From Engraulis encrasicolus (lineage: Eukaryota; Chordata; Actinopteri; Clupeiformes; Engraulidae): 64,000 nt of DNA. The stretch covers positions 4,017,645 to 4,081,644 of the forward strand of contig NC_085861.1 in the NCBI RefSeq assembly GCF_034702125.1, written 5' to 3'. A program made the translations under genes and the position numbers. Within the stretch, counting starts at the first letter, position 1. Every line of letters starts with the position of its first letter. Below, one piece after another: positions 32,964 through 54,179 of the stretch. The notes below the pieces were generated by a model. The model was not told the DNA's origin. It saw only the letters and a list, made by a program, of their open reading frames with translations, and searched no databases.

Positions 32964-33280
32964 CAGCGATTCTCAAAGTGTGGTCCGGGGACCACTAGTG
33001 GTCCGCCACAGAGCTCAGGTGGTCCGCGAGAGGAATCCTACTTTTCCAAGACAAGCTAGCAGTGGGCTACATTTGTAACATAATTATAAAACTACACATT
33101 GCTGAAGTGTTATGTTCACCTCAATAAGACAGGCTTGTGTAATAAATAAAAATAAAATGTAAGTGAAATTATCAGTGTCAAATTAGCACCCGTCAACTGT
33201 CAATTCAGTTGACCTGTGGTCCCTGAGCATTTTGGGGGGAACCAAGTGGTCCTCGGTCTGAAAGAGTTTGAGAAACACTG
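32964..33280. mobile_element. hAT-type nonautonomous element
   Basis: The ends are CAGCGATTCTCAAAG and TTTGAGAAACACTG. The flanks CTCTACAC / CCCTATAC match at 6 of 8. It is a close relative of 47705-48008 (GTGTGGTCCGGGGACCACT). Confidence 0.8.
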
Positions 33281-33289
33281 CCCTATACT

Positions 33290-34000
33290 ATTACAGTGTA
33301 ACAGAACTGATATGCACAAAACCAGTTTAGACAGTTCCAGTGACATTTTTGAAGGTAAATCCCATGAAAGATACTGAAACGCATTTACTGTGTGTTGTGC
33401 AACTGGTAGATCATTTATACAACAATATTGGATGGCAGATTGGGTGAATAGGTCTGCCACAACCTGCAACAATAGCTTGAAATACACACAGAAATCGAGC
33501 AACCTGCGATAGTTCTGGCAGACCATGTAGTGTCAACGCGCCCTTTTGTCTATTGGCTGACGCAGACCCAACCTATACAGCTCTCCACGAATCAGCCGCG
33601 CTTTGGTTAATCAGCTGCTGCTCGCAATTGGATGCTGACCTTTGGCGCGCTTTATTTACATGTAAACTAACGAAATTGTTTTCCTGTCATTGCTTTTTGC
33701 TGTTTTGATTTGCTCCCACCACCTGCTCCACCAGACTTATCATTGCCAAATATGTTGTCATTGTTGCTTGCTCTGTTCTAGGGGGTATGTTGCCTTTCCA
33801 GCTAAATGGAAGGCACTCCACCTGAGGATGCTGCTGTTCCCTGTATTGGCTTCCATGGAGCTCATGGAGAAGCCGGGGAACTTCCTCCGAACAGAGCCAT
33901 ACCGCCAAACACAAATGTCTGCATTCAGAAATAAAGCTTCCGAAATGTATCTCTGTTTCCCGTCTCATTTTTGACGAGAGTGGTTATGACAGAAATACAG
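33290..34000. other. No recognised feature
   Basis: Overlapping open frames on both strands (about 33690-33970) show no domain and no splice-bounded structure. Confidence 0.35.
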
Positions 34001-34011
34001 TATGTTGAAAT

Positions 34012-34409
34012 TAGGGATGGGATATCGGTATCGGTGTATCGCTGTAGACCTCCTTGGTGTATCGGTATCGGGTTCAGATATCAACATAATTCAGAGATCG
34101 GATCGGATCGGAATTTTCCCAAAGTATCGGAATTTTCCTGATACTGACATTGAGCCAGGTGTAATGCATATTAGTTTTCAGGATGAGATTGTTACTTTTT
34201 TACTTGTTACTTTTTACTTATTAATTGGTTTCCTGTTCTTCTGACTTCCTTTTCTGACCAAATAGTCTACTTTGACCTACCTCAAGTTGAAACCCATGCA
34301 TATATGTGGTTTTGGTATAGGATCGAAGTGGTATCGGTATCGGCAGATATCCAAATTTAGATATCGGGGTCGTATCGGAAGTGAAAAAATGTGTATCGGT
34401 GCTTCCCTA
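34012..34409. mobile_element. hAT-type nonautonomous element
   Basis: The ends are TAGGGATGGG and CTTCCCTA. A perfect 8-bp duplication GTTGAAAT lies at 34004-34011 and 34410-34417. The interior is rich in TATCGGTATCGG. Confidence 0.92.
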
Positions 34410-34694
34410 GTTGAAATACCAATAATGTTGCTATAATAATGTGCATGATGATGCTATGTGGTGGTGTGATTAGGCAGCGGTGTGATTACTGTGAGGCTTT
34501 CACCTTGCTTGTTATAACATATTTATTCAGTGCAATTAGAAAGCATATTCGTAATCGTGAGAAAGTGATTCATCACTACAGCATAAACATTTAATGTTAT
34601 CAAGGTCTAAATATCATAGTAGGCATTAAAAAGCTAGCAGTTGTACAATCTGCATTTGTTTAAAGAGTAAAATAGCAAATGGGGTTCATATGCA

Positions 34695-35280
34695 TTGTAC
34701 TGTACTATACAGTACTCTACACTCTACTCTACTGTACTGTACTGTACTGTACTGCACTGTACTCTACTGTGCTACTATACTACTGTACTCTACTCTACTG
34801 TACTGTACTCTACTGTACTCTACTGTACTGTACTCTACTCTACTGTACTCTACTCTACTCTACTCTACTGTACTCTACTGTACTCTACTGTACTGTACTG
34901 TACTCTACTCTACTCTACTCTACTCTACTCTACTACTGTACTCTAAACTACTGTTCTCTTCTGTACTACACTGTACTGTAATGTACTGTACTCTACTTTA
35001 CTGTACTCTACTGTGCTACTATACTACTGTACTCTACTCTACTCTACTCTACTCTACTCTACTCTACTGTACTCTACTCTACTCTACTCTACTCTACACT
35101 CTATTTTACTTAACTCTACTGTACTCTACTGTACTGTACTCTTCTTAACTCTACTGCACTGTACTGTACTCTTCTTAACTCTACTGTACTGTACTGTACT
35201 GTACTCTTCTTAACTCTACTCTACTCTACTGTACTGTACTCTACTGTACTCTACTGTACTACACTGTTATGTAATGTACT
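34695..35280. repeat. Pentanucleotide satellite (CTGTA/CTCTA)n
   Basis: A 5-bp period alternates ACTGT and ACTCT over about 580 bp. It lies downstream of the MS4A copy A 3' end. The equivalent place downstream of copy B (49930-50045) has only a short run. Confidence 0.95.
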
Positions 35281-35418
35281 GTAATGTAAGCCACTATACT
35301 GTATTGTAATGTATGTAATATGCTGCAGGCCTACTGTATATGCATGGATTACAAACAATACTAACTCTGCTAGCATTTATACCACATTGCCATTAAAAAT
35401 GAAAACTAAGGCGCACAC

Positions 35419-35424
35419 TTTATT
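35419..35424 (-). promoter_or_regulatory. Poly(A) signal of MS4A copy A
   Basis: AATAAA on the minus strand, in the context ATGAATAAA-x-TGTG, about 115 bp past the stop codon. The same context occurs at 50135-50140 behind copy B. Confidence 0.65.
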
Positions 35425-35536
35425 CATCTGCATTTTTAAAAATAAAACAATTCAATGCTATATGCAGGCTCATGGGTAGTTATGTGTCAGGATTTGTCAG
35501 GTTTGGGGCCGATCTTCAGCTCTCCTCCTCAGACCC

Positions 35537-45238
<9,702 letters not shown>

Positions 45239-45438
45239 CGCAGCAAGCTGGTAGACAAAAGCAGATGCAAAAGTGTGTAAGCTCTGAAATAGATATGACA
45301 CTTAAATCTTAAGACAATTGCGATACCATTGGCCTTTATATACCATGAACATCATATGTCTTAATTTGTCATTCCCTTCCTTTTCCTCTCATGAAAGAAA
45401 CATAATTTCAGAAGAACAATCTACGTTAAACTTCGACT

Positions 45439-45620
45439 TTTTTTCCGCACACCTCAGCTGGCATGTGCGTTGGAGATGACCCATGGGTCACTCAGCAAAC
45501 AACTTAAAGAATCTCTCGCACACTTTCTTTGATTAACGATGCTTCGGTACTAGACCTTCATCAGGCAATCTGCAATTGCCTGATGAGGGTCTAGTACAGG
45601 AACGTTGTTTATTAAAGTAA
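45439..45620. repeat. Dispersed repeat with GGTCTAGTAC palindrome
   Basis: TTCGGTACTAGACC...TCAGGCAATTGC and its complement meet at about 45570-45580. The left part (CGCACACCTCAGCTGGCA, GACCCATGGGTCA) resembles 18958-19005. It ends ...AACGTTGTTTATTAAAG. Confidence 0.6.
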
Positions 45621-46615
45621 GAACAGCGAAATGGTCAGTGTGCAGGAGAATAACAATCTATAAATTAATTATATGAACAACATATTAGAATATATATAGA
45701 CGAGAATGCAGGAGGCCACTCCCTTTCAATAAGCTAACAGTTTTGGCAAAACTATTTCCTTAAGTTATTCAGAAAATGCTAGGACTTTTTAAACATCTGA
45801 AAGGGCACCACCATATAGGCCTAGTAAAAAATAAATCAATTTCACGTCTAACAAGTGATTTATTTCATTGTCATGCTGACCAAATTGACTGCCATCACAA
45901 TGGGACTAGGAATCATTCCGTATATTACATTCCATGCCCACCTGTATGACTACATGTTGGATGTGTCATTTCATAATATAGGCCTATTGGTGCACCTCTG
46001 GAAAGTTAAAATGTAGTTACGAATTCAGCTACACCGTACTAGATAATGAGCTCTTATTATTACAATCAAGAAGATAGACTGTTCTAACTTACCTTGGGAC
46101 AGTGTCTTCACCACCAAGTCAGAATGAGCTTCTTTTGTCGTGACTTGTTACTAACAGTAGTTGTACATATATGTGGTTATGATGCTGTGTGGTGAGCACG
46201 TATCTTCAAGACAATAACAGGGCTGTGTTTCCTATCTCGTTCATGGGAAACAGGTCAATGTGGTTATTGGAGTGCAGTACACCACCTACACATGCTGCTG
46301 TTTATTAAAGTAAGAACAGCGAAATGGTCAGTGTGTAGGAGAATAACAATCTATAAATGAAGATAGACTGCTCCAACTTACCTTGTGACAGTGTCTTCAC
46401 CACCAAGTCAGAATGAGCTTCTTTTGTCGTGACTTGTTACTAACAGTAGTTGTACATATAGGCATATGTGGTGGTGATGTTGTGTGGCGAGCACGTATCT
46501 TCAAGACAATAACAGGGCTGTGTTTCCTATCTAGTTCATGGGAAACAGGTCAATGTGGTTATTGGGGTGCGGTATACCACCTACTCATGCTGCACTGGTT
46601 TCAGTCAAACTCATG
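45609..46615. repeat. Tandem duplication of the MS4A copy A upstream region
   Basis: TTTATTAAAGTAAGAACAGC...ATAACAATCTATAAAT (45608-45665, and again at 46302-46358) is followed by AGATAGACTG...TTGGTTATTGG blocks at 46074-46290 and 46361-46590. The first unit contains about 400 extra bases (45666-46068), so it is an insertion there or a deletion in the other. Both candidate 5' UTR donors (GTAAGTT) are preserved. Confidence 0.8.
46093..46150 (-). other. Candidate 5' UTR exon of MS4A copy A (first copy)
   Basis: A strong donor CCCAAG|GTAAGTTAG lies at the low-coordinate end. No ATG is open into the next exon, so it would be noncoding. The upstream limit is unknown; TATA-like ACATATATGT lies about 20-30 bp beyond. 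It is duplicated at 46382-46440. Confidence 0.4.
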
Positions 46616-46876
46616 CAAGTTGTGCAAAGTGTATTAAGTGGTCTGGGGGTGTAGTGTAGATATAAGCATATCATGGAAATAGTATTTTTTTTCTTATCTT
46701 GGCATATGAAAAAAAAGGCTTGAACACTAATAGTATTTACACTTTTCAACATTTTAAGGAACACTATTAAGATTGACACTTTTTGGTGCAAATGGCAGGT
46801 AAGTAGTATGCACAGAAACTTTTACAAGAAATGAAGACCACAATGGAAAAAACACCTGAGGCAGAGACCTCAGTCA

Positions 46877-46881
46877 GTCAC

Positions 46882-46954
<73 letters not shown>

Positions 46955-46955
46955 G
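46877..46955. repeat. (TC)n followed by (GCAC)n
   Basis: A compound microsatellite. Confidence 0.96.
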
Positions 46956-47123
46956 TCTCTTTCGTCTGAAAAATCACTGCTATGCCAAACCTGTTTCACC
47001 TCCTGTCAAGTTACAGTGTTATGGTTTCAAACCATCAGCACTTCACTGGGTAAAAACTAAAGCCATCTGACCAAAAGGTCTCAGAGGGTCTAATGGTTGT
47101 TTTTCTGACGGAGTAGAGGTTAA

Positions 47124-47478
47124 AGGGACACTGTGCAGGAAATGGTCAAAAAAAGGTACTGCAACTATGCTGCTCATTGAAACTGGGCTGCCTACTGCCA
47201 AATTTTATATTTACATGAAAGTTTACTAAGTAATAAACAAATATTTTTAGTGTGGTCCAAGTACAGTCATTTTTGCCGCTAAAAATGGCTATTTTTGGAA
47301 ATTCAAAATGGCGGACCATGGAGAAAATCCCCCTTTTCATGTACGAAAAGTGCAATTTTTCCAGTCATAATGAATACTTAGAATTTGATGGTGGTGGTAA
47401 GTATTCATGAAAAAGGTAACATTCATGGGCAGCATTCATTCTGGAAATAAACAACTAAAAATCTCACACAGTGTCCCT
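47124..47478. mobile_element. TTAA-flanked MITE, second copy
   Basis: Ends and interior match 19161-19504. TTAA lies at 47120-47123 and 47479-47482. Confidence 0.88.
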
Positions 47479-47704
47479 TTAAGTGCGGGCTACCACAAGG
47501 AAGTTGTTTGGGCCCGTTAATGTTTTCCATCTTCACCAATGACCTTCCATTTACTATAAAAGATGCCAATGTTGTAATGTATGCAGATGACAAAACAGTT
47601 TATGGCATCTGCCAAATACACATCAGCTCTCACAGAGATGAAAACAGTGATTAGAGCCTTGGTTCAGAGTCAGGTGGACTACTGTAGCATAGTATGGTCT
47701 AATA

Positions 47705-48008
47705 CAGTGATTCTCAAAGTGTGGTCCGGGGACCACTGGTGGTCCGCGACAGAGCTCAGGTGGTCCTCAACGGGATTTCTACTTTTCCAAGACAAGTTAG
47801 CAGTAGGCTATATTTGTAACATTTTCATATTTTCAACTCAATAAGACAGGCTTGTAATGTGAATAAAAAGCAAGTGAGCTGCATCAAAATTACCGTTAGC
47901 AATGTCAAATTAGCACCCATCAACTGTCAGTTCAGTTGATAGGTGGTCCCTGAGCATTTTTGCATGGGACAAAGTGGTCCTCGGTCTGAAAAAGTTTGAG
48001 AAACACTG
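47705..48008. mobile_element. hAT-type element inserted in the LINE
   Basis: The ends are CAGTGATTCTCAAAG and TTTGAGAAACACTG. A perfect duplication GTCTAATA lies at 47697-47704 and 48009-48016. Confidence 0.94.
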
Positions 48009-48312
48009 GTCTAATAAATGCATGTAGAACACATCTAGCTACACTTCAGGTAGTGCAAAACAAGGCAGCAAGACAATTCCTCCAATGCTCACAATACACC
48101 AGCATTATATGCACTTTTCTTTACACTGGCTAAAAGTTGAGGATATATTTATAGTGACTTTATTGACCTCAACACGGGCAATTTAAAATAATAAAACCCC
48201 TCTGAAACAACATAGCAGATTCTGTATAGCTTCTAACACTCATATTTATAATACAAGGTCTGCAACGACAGGAGCATTTGTAGTACCTTCTGCTAACACT
48301 AATGCCCTACAG

Positions 48313-48742
48313 CGGGGATTCTTAACCTTTTTGACGTTGAGGCCCATTTTTTTGGGTGCAGAGTGGCCCGGGGCCCATCTAATATTGCCCATTTTGAGTA
48401 GCCTAACGTTTCAATCGCTTATTGTGTGAACGTGATGAGAGAAGACGTCGGCAAATTACACTGGTTGGTAATTTCTCATTCTCCATTCGTGTAGGCTACT
48501 GCTAAATGTATTGCCGTCTTGTATTTCACGTCTTCCAATTCTAAAAAAAAAAAACAGCGGTGCGTGGTCATTTCAGCAGTAGAACTGCGCTAGAGTAAAA
48601 AGATGCACACTTTCTTCAGCATCTTTATTTGATAATGAATGTTTGCGCAGCCCACGCCGGCCCTTCAGTGCGAGGTTGAAACTTTTCCACGGCCCTCACG
48701 TTTCTGAGCTTTGGGTCGCGGCCCTATGGTTAAGAATCCCTG
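48313..48742. mobile_element. hAT-type element inserted in the LINE
   Basis: The ends are CGGGGATTCTTAACC and GGTTAAGAATCCCTG. A perfect duplication CCCTACAG lies at 48305-48312 and 48743-48750. Confidence 0.92.
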
Positions 48743-49102
48743 CCCTACAGCGAACACTGGGATACAGAGCAATCACTGGATGGAACAGTATGCCAACTTT
48801 TATCACAGAAATATATGTTCTAAATCCAGTTTAAAAAAAAACAAAACAAGTTAAGACACTTTTAGGAAAGAGTTATTTTTAAGATGGTTGATATTGATAT
48901 TGATAAATTGATATTTATTAGCAGATTGTAGTCAATTGTGTATTTTGAACGTCTTTTGCTTATATACTGTAATATGTTGTTGTATTGATTCTTTGCATAA
49001 TCTTTAGTTATAACTCTCAATACCTTTAATACTTTTAGTTGTAACTTTTAATAATGGGGATCCAACAAAAACAAGATAAACAAGCGATGTGTTCATGTAA
49101 AC

Positions 49103-49417
49103 TAGGGATGCACCGATACCACTTTTTTGGAAACCGATACAAGTACGAGTACATTAATGTGTGTACTTAGTTTTTTTCCACCTGTGATATTTGTTTTGTC
49201 CATTTCCATGTAGATTTAAATGTTATAAAATGTATGAGGTGGCACTTTTTTCCCATGCTGCTTTCAAGTCCACAGAACGTGACAAGATTTTGCATTGTTT
49301 TGTGTAATAGCAGTATCGTTCCTGGTATCGGCAAGTGCTTGACGAGTACGAGTACGAGTATAATGAGCAGTATCGGCAGCCGATACCGATACCAGTATCG
49401 GTATCGGTGCATCCCTA
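49103..49417. mobile_element. hAT-type nonautonomous element
   Basis: The ends TAGGGATGCACCGATAC and its complement GTATCGGTGCATCCCTA frame the element. A perfect duplication ATGTAAAC lies at 49095-49102 and 49418-49425. Confidence 0.94.
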
Positions 49418-49515
49418 ATGTAAACAGTACATAATACATATAAACAGTACATATGCTATATGAGCTCATATCAGGAGCTGTGATTTCATAGTAGGCCTGG
49501 GTATTAAAAAGCTAT

Positions 49516-49889
49516 CGGTGGTACTGTGGGGTTTTTCTTATAAATGTCAGACAGGCACTTTTGGTCCGGTGAGTTTACTGCAGATCTTTATTACTGTTCC
49601 ATATTGGAACAGGAAACGTCTTAGCGAGAGACATCATTCCCTGTGATATCTCTAGTTAGGAAGCCCGATTCCTGGTGGCATCGTTCAGGCTTATATAGGT
49701 CTTGGCCCACCCAGGGCCAGAGCCTTCTCATATGCTAATCAGCTCAATCACACCTCAACTGACAGGCCCTCACACTCAGACACAGACTAGCCTTAACACA
49801 ACTGGAACTCTATAGTCACATACATATACATCTATATTCCTGCATATACATGTACATATAAGAATCTACACAAGAATCATATAAGAATA
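49516..49889 (-). mobile_element. Probable solo LTR
   Basis: Read on the minus strand it shows TGTATTCTTATATG at the start, a TATA-like CCTATATAAGCC, AATAAAGATCTGC and a terminal CCCCACA. It is absent from the paralogous place behind MS4A copy A (34620-34660, ...AAAAAGCTAGCAGTTGTAC). No clean target duplication. Confidence 0.55.
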
Positions 49890-50134
49890 CAATTTTAGCA
49901 TCTGCTTAAAGAGTAACATCAGACAGTCCTGCATTGTACTGTACTGCAATGTACCGTAACGCAGGCTACTGTACTGTACTGTACTGCAATGTACCGTAAC
50001 GCAGGCTACTGTACTGTACTGTATCACACTGCTGTACTGTGCTGTGGCTGTGCTATAATGTCAAGTACTGTATATTCATAGATTATAAAGTGGATATTAA
50101 ATATAAAATCAAAAATATAAGCTAAGACACACAT

Positions 50135-50140
50135 TTTATT
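50135..50140 (-). promoter_or_regulatory. Poly(A) signal of MS4A copy B
   Basis: AATAAA on the minus strand about 150 bp past the copy B terminal exon, conserved with copy A. Confidence 0.6.
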
Positions 50141-50391
50141 CATGTACATTTAATGTAAAAAAAATCTGACAGTCTCCAATTCAATGCCATATGCAGGCTC
50201 CTGAGTAGTTATTTTATTTGTCAGGTTTGGGGCAGATCTTGACCTCTCCTCCTCAGGCCCTCAGCTCTTGTCCTCTCCTCCTCAGGCCCTCAGCGCTTGC
50301 TGTAAGCAGGAGGCTCCACGGTGGGTGGGAAGGCAGCAGGTGTCTGGAAAAGGAATACACAGGAAGGAAGCAGGTTGATCTACACTAGTAT

Positions 50392-50600
50392 TTCTCAACG
50401 GGGGCCTTACAGCCCCCCAGGGGGCATTGGGGAGGCCTGGGGGGGGGGGATACAGTTGAGAGAGGATGGTGCTTAGTTGGCATAGGGGGTATTAGTCCAC
50501 TGAAATATTTAAATAGTAATGGGGGCGTTGGCAGGCTCAGGATGTGGTCGAGGGGGATGCCCAGGAGGCGTTTGTTCAAAAAAGGTTGAGAACCACTGAT
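50392..50600. mobile_element. hAT-like element, relative of 819-1124
   Basis: It begins TTTCTCAACGGGGGCC and ends AAAGGTTGAGAACCACTG, with interior GGGGGCATTGGGGAGG as at 819-1124. Confidence 0.65.
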
Positions 50601-50610
50601 CTACACCCAT

Positions 50611-51690
50611 ACATTTATTATTTTCGCCAGAAGGTTATGTTTTGCCCGCCGTGTATTTATTTGTGAATATGTCTGTCTGTTTGTTTGTACTTCGTATAAC
50701 TCAGTCAGAACTGAGCCGATTTTTATGAAATTTAGTGGGATGATTGGTCATGACCCAAGGAACAATCGATTAGTTTTTGGGAGTGATTGGGTCAAAGGTC
50801 AAAGGTCAAGGTCAAAATGTTTGTTTGTACTTTGTATAACTCAGACAGAACTGAGCCGATTTTTATGAAATTTAGTGGGATGATTGGTCATGACCCAAGG
50901 AACAATCGATTCGTTTTTGGGAGTGATTGGGTCAAAGGTCAAAGGTCAAGGTCAAAATGTTTGTTTGTACTTTGTATAACTCAGACAGAACTGAGCCGAT
51001 TTTTATGAAATTTAGTGAGATGATTGGTCATGACCCAAGGAACAATTGATTAGTTTTTGGGAGTGATTAGGTCAAAGGTCAAGGACAAGGTCACGAAAAG
51101 GTCAAAAACGTAAATTGAGCAGATTTTTATGAAATTTAGTGGGATGATTGGTCATGACCCAAGGAACAATCGATTACTTTTTGGGAATGATTGGGTCAAA
51201 GGTCAAGGTCACGAAAAGGTCAAAAACGTAAATTCAGCCGTTTTTTATGACATTTAGTGGGATGATTGGTCATGACCCAAGGAACAATCGATTACTTTTT
51301 GTGGGAGTGATTGGGTCAAAGGTCAAGGTCACGAAAAGGGAAAAAACGTAAATTGCGCCGATTTTCATGAAATTTACTGGGATGATTGGTCATGACCCAA
51401 GGAACAATCGATTACTTTTTGGGAGTGATTGGGTCAAAGCTCAAAGCCAAGGTCACGAAAAGGTCAAAAACGTTTTTCTTTGCCAAGCACTATATGCCAG
51501 AACAACGTGTGCATGCTGAATTGAATAAGAGGTCAAGACTGGGCCAAAAATGTAATATTATGATATTCCGGTCCGATTTAAATGAAACTAACACCAAAAT
51601 TTGGAGAATGTTATGCCCCACACTCTGAAGATGGCCAGAAAAAAATAAGTGGCGTAGGCGAAGGTTTGCGCTCTACCGAGTGCCCATTCT
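50611..51690. repeat. Element with 6-7 tandem ~116-140-bp repeats rich in AGGTCA
   Basis: The unit contains GAGCCGATTTTTATGAAATT, GGGATGATTGGTCATGACCC, AAGGAACAATCGATTA and GGGTCAAAGGTCAAGGTCA, repeated at about 50700, 50840, 50980, 51105, 51220 and 51345. It begins CGCCAGAAGGTTATGTTTTG and ends GGTTTGCGCTCTACCGAGTG then CCCATTCTAGTT. From memory, similar starts and ends occur in dispersed repeats of many marine animals. No coding function is assigned. Confidence 0.75.
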
Positions 51691-51699
51691 AGTTTAACA

Positions 51700-52740
51700 A
51701 TAGATGGTGGCACGTATGCGGATATTTTTAAATGTGGATTTAAAAAAGAAAAAGAAAATCTTTTATGTATATCTGTAAACACAACATATGGATAAAAATA
51801 AAATGGAAACTCAATTGTGATAGGTAGGCTAGCTTACACTTAAGTCCCCTGAAAGGAACAGTCAGCCCTTTTTTTGATTTTCACATAATTGCAGTATTTC
51901 CATAGCCTCGCGCGCCATCCTACGTACTCCCGCCAAGACACTTGGCTCCGCACTACGTCTGGTACCTGTCCTCTGTGGAGCGATGTTGACCGGTAGGATT
52001 TTCACCGGTGTTCTGACAAACGGCCCTACATTGTAATTTTATCTTATTTAGGATGTTCTGTCAGACATGTCTGTTAAACGGTCCTACATCGCCATAGATA
52101 GACGTCAGACATGTTTGTTCAACAACTTAGAAGTTAAATCCTGATTTTTCCGAAAATGCCCTTCCTGCTTCCTGCAATCGCGTCAGATCAAACAAAGACC
52201 AGACCATGAATACGAAATGGAAATGGTAGTATTATGGGATGGTCAGGACCAGGCTAGTATTTCCAAGTATTACTCATGAATGTGCATATAATTTTCTTCT
52301 CAGTGTTTTCAGTAGGCCTACTTAGATGTATTGGTATCAGAATTATTAGCATAGCTTAGCATAATCACTGGAAGTAAATGGGAGCATCAAGCATCAAGGC
52401 ACAAGTGATCACAGGACAGCATTAATGTAAATAGCTGTTTTGCATCAATTTTACATTCATTTTAGAGTACTTTATAAGTTCATTTGATGATGTTTTGTTT
52501 GTTCCTATAGACTTGCATTGTTATGCATAGATTTGGGTATACTGTTAAACTAGGCAATGCAAACACATACAGAATATCCTATTATATTTTACCGGGACGT
52601 CCAGTACATATGAGCAATTTCTTGAAATTAGGTGGATTCTTTTTTTTTGTAAGGGTTTTTTTAACACTCTGTTTATGTGTAGGCCTAAACGAGAGGCAGA
52701 GACTGATGTGTTTCCGAAAATATCCATATCTGTGTAAACA
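51700..52740. other. No recognised feature (MS4A copy B intron)
   Basis: AT-rich sequence. The short open frames are not splice-bounded and show no domain. Confidence 0.35.
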
Positions 52741-53219
52741 GCCTCTAATGTTCCTGGTGTACCTGAGAGGTGGCCAGTGGAGTAGCAGACAGGTGGACAG
52801 GAAGGGGAGGAGCCCTGGTTGGGAAGGTACATCACCTGCGGAAAAGAAGATAGCAGTTATAATATCAATCTAAAACCTATTTGCTGTGAATGTCATGAGC
52901 TAATATCGTGGTGGCATGGACGAATGGAGATGCACCTCCCTCTCAAATATATTGTAAGATCTTTCCCTTTTGATGCGCTGATGACCTGTGATATTCATCA
53001 GCTGTTTTCAAATCATGTGAGCCATCATCTGCTGTCTCAATGTAAATGGGTAGTGAAATGATATGAAAAAAGAAAGGAAATACGCCCTACGCGCTCCTAA
53101 TTTGACAATCCGGTGCAACCAGAGCAGTGTGTTACATGTATCTTGAAATGTCCATGTAAGTAAATTGACACATCAATTTCCCTCTGGGAATCAATAAAGT
53201 CTCTCTACTCTAAATCCCC

Positions 53220-53500
53220 ATGGTATCAGGGTGGTAGCCAGGTCGTGCCCTCCTAGTGACGCAACAGCTTCAGTGTTGCTACCAGTCAGGTCAGAGTCAA
53301 TGCAAGTACTTTCTGAGTTCCCGCAAATACGGTGACTCCTCCCATTTTGTTGGGAAGCAAACAAACATTAGCAAACCAAGGGAGGCCATTTAGGAAATGC
53401 TGTTTGGGAAATGTGCATTGTTATGCTCTTGGTCAGACCAAGTCTCGAAGAGATTTGAAAATCGATGATAATCAGGCTATCAGGGTGGTACCCATGGCAG
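53220..53500. repeat. Dispersed repeat related to 13245-13320
   Basis: GCCCTCCTAGTGACGCAACA and CGATGATAATCAGG occur in the same order at 13250-13318. Confidence 0.5.
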
Positions 53501-54179
53501 CCACTGCCGCCACGGGTGTGTGTATCGGGTGAATGTCAGGAATACACTGTAAAGCACTTTGAGTGCCAGAAGGAGTGGACAGGCACTTTTAAGGTAGTCC
53601 ATTTACCATTTATACACATGTTAATTGACTGTGGCACGTCTTGATCAGATGCAACCATATTATTTCAGTTTTTGACAACTGACTTTTATTATTTGCTGGT
53701 TCACTCTTTACCTTTGGGTTTGGTGAAGCAGCAGCCTGATGGGTGGTTGGAATAGAGGAGTACGCCTGGGTTGGAATGTATCTCACCTGCTACAAAACCA
53801 AATACAAACAAGTGATAATAACAAACCGTCAATTGACTGCCTGTGACAGATGTGGACAGTAGGGGGTGCTATTGGACGGCTTTGGTTTACAGTAACTCAC
53901 CTGAGTATCGGTGCAACAGGAGGTGGCTTTGCAGGCAAAGGCTGACACACAAATGGAGACACTGAACTGCAGCAGTGACAACACCAGCATCACACCAGCA
54001 ATACCCAGTGCCCTGCTCTGTGGTAGGGGAGGAAACACAAATACATTATTACTTGTTACATTATTAGAACTTTTACAGCTGTGGAGGACAGTGACAAGGG
54101 TCATTTATGTATCTGTACTTTTACTCAGAACTTTTAGTTGTTTAGACTTAATAAAAAATAACTATAATAAATAATAATA

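Larger units (their letters stand above)
47484..48835 (+). pseudogene. LINE reverse transcriptase fragment split by two hAT insertions
   Basis: The segments are 47484-47704, 48017-48312 and 48751-48835. The first encodes CGLPQGSCLGPLMFSIFTND then VMYADDKTVYG (the RT YADD). The others resemble the C-terminal SLHWLKVEDI and LGYRAITGWNSMP blocks. Removing the two hAT copies with one duplication each restores collinearity. Stops make it inactive. It differs from the LINE at 8764-11855. Confidence 0.8.

Noticed and set aside
33687..33974. Paired open frames on both strands
   Set aside because: Neither frame has a domain or exon borders.
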